This document shows positions 1 through 8,320 of a DNA stretch of 64,000 bases, in pieces. The position numbers were made by a program, and so were the translations under genes. The notes beneath the pieces are model-generated. The model was not told the origin of the DNA and did no database searches. It saw only the letters and a list, made by a program, of their open reading frames with translations. The DNA comes from Spirochaeta africana DSM 8902 (lineage in GTDB: Bacteria; Spirochaetota; Spirochaetia; DSM-27196; DSM-8902), in the NCBI RefSeq assembly GCF_000242595.2, contig NC_017098.1, positions 2,809,501 to 2,873,500 of the forward strand. The letters are read 5' to 3'. The number at the start of each line of letters is the position of its first letter. The first letter of the stretch is position 1.

Positions 1-795
1 GCTGCGTGCGTGCAGCTCTCCCCCCATCAGCAGCCTGCCAGACGGACTGATGGCGTAGTCAAACTGGCCGGAAACATCGAGCATACTGCGCAGCTGCGGG
101 GGGATATGGGCACCAATTCCTCCGTCCAGCAGCACATCGGAGGATCCCCACCAGATACGCCCGGCATCGCGGGCAGCCGGCAGCGATAATGGATGCCCGC
201 CCGGAGCAGGATGCATCATCCTCAACAGGGCAGCACGGATATGAGACTCGGGATGCTCGGCCAGCACCGCATACAGCACACCATCATCCAGCAGCAGTAC
301 CCCGAAATCCCCGCTGCGATACCAGCGCACCCCCATTACCCGCTCCCGACTCCAGCCATGACGGCGCGGCAGTCCGAAGCGCAGGCTATTGGCAGAAAAC
401 CCACCCTCAATCACCAGATGCAGGGTCGGCACTCCGCCGGGGATGCGCGGCGGAGTGCGCCCCACCGTCATGCGTGCCGTCCGGTTCAGAATCGGTCGAA
501 GATCACCCTCGAACAGCTCCGGGGCAACAGTCTCGATGCCGGCCCGCTGCTCGCTCAGCGGCAGGGTAATCAGCAGCTCGGTATGATGCGGCAGCAGCTG
601 CACCGGATCAGCATCCGGGCTCAGATCCGGCACGGTTGCACAGCCGGTCAGCAGCAACAGGACAGCCAGCAGCGAAAGCAGCACCGGCGTGCTCACCGCC
701 GGCCACCACGCCGTTGCCGGCCACGCTGTTGAGCGTCTCACTGCTGGAACCCCCGTTGCTGGCATGTCCAGATCCGTCGCACCTGCCCACTGCAT
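1..795 (-). CDS. Putative lipoprotein, C-terminal part outside the window
   Basis: I do not recognise the family. The frame stays open from 795 to the left edge (265 codons). From the ATG at 795, residues 38-49 form a hydrophobic stretch followed by a lipobox ending LTGC, so Cys52 would be the lipidated residue. Later starts at ATG 765 or GTG 696 would shorten the signal peptide; the GTG would put the Cys at residue 19, a more usual spacing. The ATG at 795 has an AAAGGCG element just upstream and lies 3 nt after the ileS stop, so the gene is probably the last known member of the valS-ileS operon. The visible mature part (about 210 residues) is rich in Leu, Gly and Arg with no motif I can name. 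Export and lipidation are inferred from the signal only. Confidence 0.7.
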   Translation of the reverse strand, partial: MQWAGATDLDMPATGVPAVRRSTAWPATAWWPAVSTPVLLSLLAVLLLLTGCATVPDLSPDADPVQLLPHHTELLITLPLSEQRAGIETVAPELFEGDLRPILNRTARMTVGRTPPRIPGGVPTLHLVIEGGFSANSLRFGLPRRHGWSRERVMGVRWYRSGDFGVLLLDDGVLYAVLAEHPESHIRAALLRMMHPAPGGHPLSLPAARDAGRIWWGSSDVLLDGGIGAHIPPQLRSMLDVSGQFDYAISPSGRLLMGGELHARS

Positions 796-798
796 AAG

Positions 799-3700
799 CT
801 ACGCCTTTCTGATTGCAAACCGGGCGGTAATTTCTCCCGCACCGGCGGTAACCGCCCGGGCAGGGGTATCCCAGCAGACCTCGACGCAGAGGGTTTCCTC
901 CTGCAGGAATTCCTCAAAATCGGCTACCGCCTGCTGCAGCTCCGGCTGGGGTTCTATGGTGAGCACGATACGGTCGGTAACATCCAGGCCACTCTCCTTG
1001 CGCAGGTTCTGCACCCCGCGGATCAGGTCGCGCACCATACCCTCGCGGTTCAGTTCCTCGGTAATCTCGGGATCCAGCGCGATTGTCAGCGACCCTTCGT
1101 TCAGCACCTTCAGATTTTCTTTCTCGAGGCGCTGCACCTCGATGCTCTCGATGGTGATGTCTATGCTGCGGTCGGCAATATCCAGGTTCAGCACATTGCC
1201 TTCCATAAGACTCATGATCTCCCGACCGCTGAACTCCTGGATCTTGGCGGCGGCGGTCTTCATGTCCTTGCCCAGCTGCTTGCCCAGCACGCGATAGTTG
1301 GGTTTTGCCTGGTACTCTACCAGATCCTCTTCATTCTCGCGGAACACAACCTCTTTGACATTCAGCTCCTCGCGGATGATATCCTCCATCTCGCGCAGGA
1401 TGTTCTTCTCTTCCCTGTTCAGGGTAACCAGGTGCACCGCCTTGAGCGGCTGGCGGACCTTGAGGTTGTACATACTGCGGATAGCCCGCCCCATGCTGAC
1501 CGCCTGCTGGGTAGCCGCCATCTTGCGCTCCAGCAGCTGATTACGATTAGCAGTTCCCGCCGTCGGATAGTCGCACAGATGCACCGACTCCGGCATCTCG
1601 TCGGTTCTCAGATTGCGATATATCTCGTCAGAGATAAACGGGATGAAGGGAGCGGCCAGGGTAATCAGCTTCATCAGTACAGCGTACAGGGTGCCGTAGG
1701 CCTGTTCCTTGTCCTGATCGTTCTCGCTCTTCCAGAATCGTCGACGACTGCGACGGATGTACCAGTTGTTCAGCTGATCAATAAACCGGACCAGTGGTGC
1801 CGCAGCCTTCTGCAGATCATAGTTATCAAGGTGTGTGGTCATCTCCTCCACCAGCCCCTCGGCATAGGACAGGATCCACTCGTCGAGGGGATTGTCCGGG
1901 CGCTCCGGTGCCCCTGTCGGGGTTACCCCGTCTATGTTGGCGTAGGTAACAAAGAAACTGTAGGAGTTCCACAACGGGATAATGATGTTCTTGAGAACCT
2001 CTTTTACCCCCTCGTCGCTGTACTTGAGATCCTCGGCACGCACCACCGCAGAGTTCATCAGGAACAAGCGCAAGGCATCAGCCCCGAACTTGTTGATGAC
2101 CTCCTCGGGGTCGGTGTAGTTGCGCAGGCTCTTGCTCATTTTCTTGCCGTCCTCGGCAAGCACCAGCCCGTTTACAATCACGTTACGAAAAGCCGGCTTT
2201 TCGAACAGCGCTGCCGCCAGAACCGTCAGGGTATAAAACCATCCGCGGGTCTGATCAAGCCCCTCGGCAATGAAATGTGCCGGGAAGTTCGCCTCGAATT
2301 CCTCCGGGTTCTCGAAGGGATAATGGCTCTGCGCGTACGGCATTGCCCCCGACTCGAACCAGCAATCCAGCACCGCCGGCACACGGCGCATCACCCCGGA
2401 CGGATCGGTTGGATCCTGCCAGGTCAGATCATCGACATAGTGCTTGTGCAGATCGGTTACCTCGACACCACATTTCTGCTGCAGCTCCGCAATACTTCCG
2501 ATGCACTCCATATGCCCGGTGGTATCCGATCGCCATACCGGGATCGGATTGCCCCAGTAGCGGTCCCGGCTGATAGCCCAGTCGCGGGCTCCCTCCAGCC
2601 ACTTGCCGAACCGCCCTTCGCGCAGGTGTTCCGGCATCCAGTGGATACCGCTGTTGCACTGCAGCATGATCTCCTTGATGCGCTCCACCCGCACATACCA
2701 GGAGGATATCGCCCGATAAATCAACGGCTGCCCGCTACGGTAGCAGTGCGGGTAGCTGTGCAGATAGTTCTCTCGCCGAATCAGCGACCCCTGATCCTTG
2801 AGATAACGAATAATCTCCTTGTCGGCATCCTTGACGTACATCCCGGCAAAATCACTCACCTCTTCGGTGAAACGGGCATCGGCATCGATCGGGACAATCA
2901 CCGGCAGCCCGGTCTCGCGCAGGGCGTTGTAGTCGTCCTCGCCGAATCCAGGCGCCAGATGGACAATCCCGGTACCGTTCTCGGTAGTAACAAAATCAGC
3001 GGCATGCACCTGGAATCCGGCCTCACCGGCCTGCTCGACAAAGTATTCAAACAGCGGCCGGTAGCGTCGTCCAACCAGCTCAGCGCCGGTGAACCGCTTC
3101 TCGACCTGCGGCAGCTCGTCTTCCTTGTAGTAATGCCCCAGGCGACTCTCGGCAAGGATAAAGCGCCGGTCGCCATCCTTTACCTGTACATAGGTTATAT
3201 CGCTGCCTACTGCCAGCGCGAGGTTGGACGGCAGGGTCCAGGGGGTGGTGGTCCAGGCGAGCAGATAGGTGTCCTCGGCATCGCGATCCTGAAAGGCCAC
3301 GGTTATCGCCGGATCATTCACGTCCTTGTACCCGCCCAGGTTCACCTCGAAATTGGACAGGGCGGTAGTAAGCGCCGGGCTGTACGGCAGGATATAATAG
3401 CCTTCGTAGATCAGATCCTTTTCCCACAGCTGCTGGAAGACCCACCAGATAGACTCCATGTACTCCGGATCCATGGTCTTGTAGTCGTTCTGAAAATCTA
3501 CCCAGCGGCCAAGACGGGTAACGATACGCTCCCATTCCTGGGTGTATCGCAGTACTATACCGCGGCAGTCCTCGTTGAATCGGGCCACCCCGTATTCCTC
3601 GATCTCGCGTTTGCCTGATATGCCCAGGCTTTTCTCCATCTCGTACTCAACCGGCAGACCATGACAATCCCAGCCAAAACGGCGCTCGACATGCTTTCCA

Positions 3701-3924
3701 CGCATGGTCTGATATCTCGGGATAATATCCTTGATGGTACCGGGTACAAAGTGGCCGAAATGCGGCAGGCCGGTCGCAAACGGCGGACCATCGTAAAAGA
3801 CAAACTCCTCCTGCCCGGCTCGCTGTTCCGCTGAACGCTCGAATATCCGCTGCTGCTTCCAGAACTCCAGTACGCCTTCCTCCATTTTCGGAAAACTTAC
3901 CTTGGGGTCTACCGGTGTATACAC
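799..3924 (-). CDS. ileS: Isoleucyl-tRNA synthetase, type 2
   Basis: Charges tRNA-Ile with isoleucine in the cytoplasm. At 1041 residues it has the class I layout: an HFGH signature (HIGH motif) at residues 55-58 in the context PPFATGLPHFGHF, an editing domain in the middle, and KMSKS near residues 592-600, followed by the anticodon-binding region. The wording around both signatures (GWDCHGLPVEYEMEKSLGI) matches the eukaryote-like IleRS2 class, which in other bacteria tends to resist pseudomonic acid. Resistance here is inference. The start is a GTG at 3924, set by AGGAGG five bases upstream. It lies 9 nt after the small membrane gene, in one operon with valS. Confidence 0.97.
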   Translation of the reverse strand: MYTPVDPKVSFPKMEEGVLEFWKQQRIFERSAEQRAGQEEFVFYDGPPFATGLPHFGHFVPGTIKDIIPRYQTMRGKHVERRFGWDCHGLPVEYEMEKSLGISGKREIEEYGVARFNEDCRGIVLRYTQEWERIVTRLGRWVDFQNDYKTMDPEYMESIWWVFQQLWEKDLIYEGYYILPYSPALTTALSNFEVNLGGYKDVNDPAITVAFQDRDAEDTYLLAWTTTPWTLPSNLALAVGSDITYVQVKDGDRRFILAESRLGHYYKEDELPQVEKRFTGAELVGRRYRPLFEYFVEQAGEAGFQVHAADFVTTENGTGIVHLAPGFGEDDYNALRETGLPVIVPIDADARFTEEVSDFAGMYVKDADKEIIRYLKDQGSLIRRENYLHSYPHCYRSGQPLIYRAISSWYVRVERIKEIMLQCNSGIHWMPEHLREGRFGKWLEGARDWAISRDRYWGNPIPVWRSDTTGHMECIGSIAELQQKCGVEVTDLHKHYVDDLTWQDPTDPSGVMRRVPAVLDCWFESGAMPYAQSHYPFENPEEFEANFPAHFIAEGLDQTRGWFYTLTVLAAALFEKPAFRNVIVNGLVLAEDGKKMSKSLRNYTDPEEVINKFGADALRLFLMNSAVVRAEDLKYSDEGVKEVLKNIIIPLWNSYSFFVTYANIDGVTPTGAPERPDNPLDEWILSYAEGLVEEMTTHLDNYDLQKAAAPLVRFIDQLNNWYIRRSRRRFWKSENDQDKEQAYGTLYAVLMKLITLAAPFIPFISDEIYRNLRTDEMPESVHLCDYPTAGTANRNQLLERKMAATQQAVSMGRAIRSMYNLKVRQPLKAVHLVTLNREEKNILREMEDIIREELNVKEVVFRENEEDLVEYQAKPNYRVLGKQLGKDMKTAAAKIQEFSGREIMSLMEGNVLNLDIADRSIDITIESIEVQRLEKENLKVLNEGSLTIALDPEITEELNREGMVRDLIRGVQNLRKESGLDVTDRIVLTIEPQPELQQAVADFEEFLQEETLCVEVCWDTPARAVTAGAGEITARFAIRKA

Positions 3925-3933
3925 TCTATCCTC

Positions 3934-4425
3934 CTATTGCCCCGAGGTCTGCTCGGGCGAGCCGTCTTTCAACAGCTCTTCCAGGGTTTGCCCTTCTTTC
4001 AGGGTCAGGCTGCGAACCGGTTGATTGGAGCTGATCTCCTGCACCAGTTCATCAAAATTACGATACAGATCCGGGATCTGTATCAGCTGATCATCATTCT
4101 CGTTATACAGATACAGTATCCTGGCACCACTGATGTCGGTTGCCAGGCCTGCATCGGTGACTGAACGGTACTGCATCTGAACCGTTCGACCACCCGGGGT
4201 TTTACCGGAAACCCCGTCATCATGCACGTTGATAAAGCTCTCTACCAGGTTGTGGTAGACACCGTATACCTTGAACACCAGAATCGCCGCTACAATAAAC
4301 AGCGGCAACGATATAATAGCGGGAACGGTAAACACGGCCAAAAATGCTGCCGCAGCTACCACCGCCAGCACCAGCTTCATCACCAGCAGTCGCGGATTGG
4401 CGGCCTTGTCGTAGCGATAGATCAT
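3934..4425 (-). CDS. Small membrane protein of unknown function
   Basis: 163 residues. An N-terminal pair of hydrophobic segments (about residues 14-55) precedes a soluble domain of about 100 residues rich in acidic and polar residues, ending with an amphipathic Leu/Glu-rich tail. The arrangement, two membrane helices then a small cytoplasmic domain, resembles bacterial PH-like membrane proteins, but I see no diagnostic motif. The start chosen is ATG 4425, preceded by GAGGGAG and 2 nt from the stop of the upstream gene. A longer frame to 4491 exists but would overlap that gene. It lies between the kinase-fold gene and ileS, so it is co-transcribed with the synthetases. Confidence 0.75.
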   Translation of the reverse strand: MIYRYDKAANPRLLVMKLVLAVVAAAAFLAVFTVPAIISLPLFIVAAILVFKVYGVYHNLVESFINVHDDGVSGKTPGGRTVQMQYRSVTDAGLATDISGARILYLYNENDDQLIQIPDLYRNFDELVQEISSNQPVRSLTLKEGQTLEELLKDGSPEQTSGQ

Positions 4426-4427
4426 AG

Positions 4428-5540
4428 TTACTCCCTCGGCACGGATGCGTTCAGCTGGTCCCACACATCGGCATGGTAGCGCTGCAGCCACTCGTTACAG
4501 CGGAGAATCGAGGTTGCCACCAGCATCAGCTGCTCGGATCGCCGCATGTCACTGCGCTGCAGATCGAACAGCGGTTCACAGGCCTCGTAAAACGCGGCCC
4601 GGTAGAGCACATTACCGTGGTACGGCTGTACCCAGGTCTCGACCGCATCCCGCACCATGACATAATTGTCCACAAGCCGATCACGCAGATCCGTGTTCAG
4701 TATTTCAAAGTCCAGTTCGGGACTGGAATCAACCATCTGCAGGATCAGCGAATACTGTCGCTCCTGCAAATGGATCAGATATCCTCGCAGCTCATGATAC
4801 AGACGGGCGACATCCTTGGCAACATCTCCGTAGATCCCGTGCAGACGCCCGCCGCCGTGCAGCAGCACCATGCGCCGGGCCTGCAGCCCGCACAGGATAT
4901 GCTCAAGCGACAACCGGCCATGGATGGAGTGCAGCCGCTGCGGTACCATCCGGTCACGGAACTCCTGGTTCTCCATCAGCAGCTGCAGTATGCGCATCAC
5001 CCCGATATAGTCGGTGCCGCCAATACGAACCCGGTCGGCGCGCAGCAGCCGGCCTACCGACTTGTTGGCCGGAACCAGCCGCATCTGCTGCTGCAAGGGA
5101 TCGAACAACTCCCGCTGCAGATAATCCTCGGGAACCTCAAGCGAGTTCTGGTCACGATACAGGGTCTCCGCCAGTCCGTGAAACAGGATATTCCAGCGCT
5201 TGCGCAAAAAGAAACTGGCGTTCATGTTCTTCCGCAGGATCACCGCCAGATCCGGATAGGGATAGTACTGGATATCATAATAGGCGTTGCCAAACTCGAT
5301 AGAGAAATCCAGCAAACGGGGTACAAAATGATAGAGGTCGCTCTTTCGAAACCGCTCGATCCACTCCAGCTCATGGCGCATAATCTCCATGTCGTCGCCC
5401 TGGGCCCGGTAGCGGACCCGGCGGCGTCCGTGGTAACCGGCAACATGGCTTGGCGACGGTCGGTGAAACACATAGAACCGCAGGGTATTTCCGAGGATCT
5501 CCCGGAAGCGATGCAGGCCGTGTGTGAGCAGGTTGCGCAT
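4428..5540 (-). CDS. Degenerate aminoglycoside-phosphotransferase-fold protein
   Basis: 370 residues, not a known named gene. Residues 205-216 read SIHGRLSLEHIL and residues 238-247 GDVAKDVARL. This resembles the HGDLHxxHI catalytic loop and the following GDVASDVAFL-type segment of APH/choline-kinase-fold proteins (COG2187-like). In active kinases the third residue of HGD is the catalytic Asp; here it is Arg209. The expected metal-binding Asp segment is replaced by LLHGGG. I infer a pseudokinase or a binding protein rather than an active phosphotransferase. The start is ATG 5540 with GGAGAGGG upstream, 11 nt after valS. Its place between valS and ileS hints at a role linked to translation or membrane stress, but the sequence does not show which. 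Confidence 0.75.
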   Translation of the reverse strand: MRNLLTHGLHRFREILGNTLRFYVFHRPSPSHVAGYHGRRRVRYRAQGDDMEIMRHELEWIERFRKSDLYHFVPRLLDFSIEFGNAYYDIQYYPYPDLAVILRKNMNASFFLRKRWNILFHGLAETLYRDQNSLEVPEDYLQRELFDPLQQQMRLVPANKSVGRLLRADRVRIGGTDYIGVMRILQLLMENQEFRDRMVPQRLHSIHGRLSLEHILCGLQARRMVLLHGGGRLHGIYGDVAKDVARLYHELRGYLIHLQERQYSLILQMVDSSPELDFEILNTDLRDRLVDNYVMVRDAVETWVQPYHGNVLYRAAFYEACEPLFDLQRSDMRRSEQLMLVATSILRCNEWLQRYHADVWDQLNASVPRE

Positions 5541-5551
5541 AGCCCTCTCCC

Positions 5552-8266
5552 TTACGACTCCAGTGCCGTGATGTACGCAGTAATCTTGGCCAGCTTGTCC
5601 TCGAACTCGCGCTGCTTGTCCCGTTCCTTGGCAACTACCTCCGGGATCGCCCGCGACACAAAGTTCTCGTTGGCCAGTTTGCGCCTGGTTGCCTCAAGCT
5701 GCTGCTGCAGCTTGCCGGCATTCCTGTTCAGCTTGGCCAGCTCGGCCTCGATATCAATCTGATCGCGCACATAAACCAGACACTGGAAGCCGTTGCCGAC
5801 TACCCGCACAGCGCCTGCGGCAGCACTGTCGCTGCTGTCTGCGGCCGCCATTACCTGCACCCCCTCGGCCTTGGTAAGCAGCTCGATAAGCGGCACCTGT
5901 TGCCGCAGGAAGTCGGCTGCCGCAAACCCGTCATCGGTTACAATGGCAAACCGCACCCGCGCACTGGGGGGGATAGTAAACTCACTGCGCAGGGTGCGCA
6001 CCAGACGCACCGCCTCCTGCAGCGAGGCAAAGGCTGCGGCGGCCTTCGGATTCTCCCTCTCCGCCGCAGTCTGCGGGAATCGGGCAGTAATGAGCAGTTC
6101 GCTGCGGGGACTCCCGTCGGCAGGCTGCAGCGCCGGCAGTTTGGCGTAGATCTCCTCGGTAATAAAACTCATGTAGGGATGCAGCAGGCGCATGCTCTCT
6201 TCCAGCAGATACATCAGCAGACTGACGGCACGATCCTTCTCTGCCTCGGCAGCAGGGTCGTCCCCGCCAAACAGGCTCAGCTTGCTGGCCTCGACGTACC
6301 AGTCACAAAAGTCATTCCAGAAAAACTCGTACACTGCCTGGGTGGCATCATTAAACCGGAAGCTGGCCATTGCCTTGTGCGCGGCAGCTACAGTATCGTT
6401 CAGGCGGTGATAGATCCATTCGTCCACCGGCTGCAGCTGTATATCCGGAAAAGGAATAATGGTCCGCCCTTCCAGATTCATAAGCAGGTAGCGCGTTGCA
6501 TTCCAGATCTTGTTGGCAAAGCGACTGCCCAGCCCGAAGCTCTCCTTGTCGATCAGGATATCCTGCCCCTGGGCACACATAAAGGCCAGGGTGAACTTCA
6601 GGGCATCGGCGCCATACTCGTCTACAATCTCCAGCGGATCAATCCCATTGCCCAGGCTTTTGGACATCTTGCGGCCCTTGATGTCGCGCACCAGGCTGGT
6701 GATGTAGATATCGCGAAACGGCACCTCGCCCATGAAATGGGTCGAGGCCATGATCATCCTCGCCACCCAGAAAAAGATGATATCGTACGCGGTCACCAGT
6801 GCCGAGGTCGGGAAAAAGTCTCTCAGATCCTGCGTCTCTTCCGGCCACCCCAGGGTGGAGAAGGGCCACAGCCAGGAGCTGAACCAGGTATCAAGCACGT
6901 CCTCGTCGCGCCGCAGCAGCTTGCCGCCGCGCCTGGCGACCTCCTCGGGGGCATTCAGATCGGTGGCTGATACATGCACCTCACCGGTATCGTCGTCGTA
7001 CCAGACCGGTATCCGGTGCCCCCACCACAGCTGGCGACTGATGCACCAGTCACGGATATTCTCCAGCCAGTGGGTATAGGTATTCTCGTATTTTTTCGGG
7101 TAAAAACGGATCTTGCCGTCCTGCCAGGCCTTGAGGGCCTTCTCGGCCAGCGGACGCATCCGCACGAACCACTGCTCGGACAGATAGGGTTCAATAACCA
7201 CGTTGGTGCGGTAGCAGTGTCCGACCTGATGCTTGTGCGGCTCGTCATGACTGAACAGCCCCAGTGCCTCCAGATCACGGACCACCGCCGTACGCGCCTC
7301 TTTCACGCTCATCCCGCGATAGGACTCGGGCACATTGTCGTTCAAGGTGCCATCGGGATTCAGGATATTGATCTTTTCCAGATCATGCCGCTGCGCCATG
7401 TCGTAGTCATTCGGATCATGGGCAGGGGTTATCTTGACCATACCGGTACCGAACTCCTTGTCGACATAATCATCGGCAATGATCGGAATCCGGCGTCCGG
7501 TCAGCGGCAGCTCGACCTCCTGCCCGACCAGATGGGCATAGCGCTCATCCTCGGGATGTACTGCTACTGCGGTATCGCCAAGCATGGTTTCGGGGCGCGT
7601 GGTTGCTACGGTAACCTTGCTCCCGTCCGGCAAGGGATACACCAGATGGTACAGCTTGCCCTGGACCTCTTTATACTCAACCTCGTCGTCCGACAGGGCG
7701 GTTTGCAGGCCACTCGACCAGTTCACCAGATAGGTGCCGCGATAGATCAACCCCTCGTTGTACAGACGCACGAACACCTCGGTAACAGCGGCGTTCAACC
7801 CCTCGTCCAGGGTAAACCGTTCGCGGCTCCAGTCGCAGGAGGAGCCGATTTTCTGCAGCTGTCGGGTAATCGTACCATGATGATCACGCTTGACCTCCCA
7901 GGTACGCTCCAGGAATTTTTCCCGCCCGAGCTCCTCGCGACTGGTTCCCTCATCGCGCAGCTTTCGCTCGACAACATTCTGGGTTGCTATCCCGGCATGG
8001 TCGGTACCGGGGACCCACAGGGTGCGCTTGCCCAGCATGCGATGATACCGTACCAGGATATCCTGCAGGGTATTGTTCAAACCATGTCCCAGGTGCAGTA
8101 CCCCGGTAACATTCGGCGGGGGTATCACCACCGTAAACGGGGTCTCATCCGCACCGTAACGGGGGCTGTCTGCCGGGGCAAACGATCCCGACTCCATCCA
8201 GCGTCGATACATCTCGTCCTCGAACTCACGTGGATTGAATGCCTTTGCTAATTCATTACCCTGCAT
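5552..8266 (-). CDS. valS: Valyl-tRNA synthetase
   Basis: Class I synthetase charging tRNA-Val. 904 residues, the usual bacterial length. PPPNVTGVLHLGHGLNNT carries the HIGH motif (HLGH, residues 58-61). KMSKSLGNGIDP lies near residues 532-543, and a C-terminal Lys/Glu/Leu-rich coiled coil (about 840-904) is the tRNA-binding arm typical of ValRS. The start is ATG 8266 with AAGGAG seven bases upstream. It is followed closely by the kinase-fold gene, membrane gene and ileS, forming a translation operon. The 54-nt gap to the upstream glucosidase gene contains no clear terminator, so some read-through is possible. Confidence 0.98.
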   Translation of the reverse strand: MQGNELAKAFNPREFEDEMYRRWMESGSFAPADSPRYGADETPFTVVIPPPNVTGVLHLGHGLNNTLQDILVRYHRMLGKRTLWVPGTDHAGIATQNVVERKLRDEGTSREELGREKFLERTWEVKRDHHGTITRQLQKIGSSCDWSRERFTLDEGLNAAVTEVFVRLYNEGLIYRGTYLVNWSSGLQTALSDDEVEYKEVQGKLYHLVYPLPDGSKVTVATTRPETMLGDTAVAVHPEDERYAHLVGQEVELPLTGRRIPIIADDYVDKEFGTGMVKITPAHDPNDYDMAQRHDLEKINILNPDGTLNDNVPESYRGMSVKEARTAVVRDLEALGLFSHDEPHKHQVGHCYRTNVVIEPYLSEQWFVRMRPLAEKALKAWQDGKIRFYPKKYENTYTHWLENIRDWCISRQLWWGHRIPVWYDDDTGEVHVSATDLNAPEEVARRGGKLLRRDEDVLDTWFSSWLWPFSTLGWPEETQDLRDFFPTSALVTAYDIIFFWVARMIMASTHFMGEVPFRDIYITSLVRDIKGRKMSKSLGNGIDPLEIVDEYGADALKFTLAFMCAQGQDILIDKESFGLGSRFANKIWNATRYLLMNLEGRTIIPFPDIQLQPVDEWIYHRLNDTVAAAHKAMASFRFNDATQAVYEFFWNDFCDWYVEASKLSLFGGDDPAAEAEKDRAVSLLMYLLEESMRLLHPYMSFITEEIYAKLPALQPADGSPRSELLITARFPQTAAERENPKAAAAFASLQEAVRLVRTLRSEFTIPPSARVRFAIVTDDGFAAADFLRQQVPLIELLTKAEGVQVMAAADSSDSAAAGAVRVVGNGFQCLVYVRDQIDIEAELAKLNRNAGKLQQQLEATRRKLANENFVSRAIPEVVAKERDKQREFEDKLAKITAYITALES

Positions 8267-8320
8267 ATATATGCTCCTTGAAATATTCTGTGTGCGTTCT
8301 GTACTGCGCTGGCCGGGGAG

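Noticed and set aside
193-732. Plus-strand open frames of up to 179 codons at the left end
   Set aside because: They mirror the minus-strand lipoprotein frame, have no ribosome site and encode low-complexity Arg/Pro/Gln-rich sequence.
1432-3618. 728-codon plus-strand frame opposite ileS
   Set aside because: It is the complement of a certain gene; the long frame is a product of GC-biased third codon positions.
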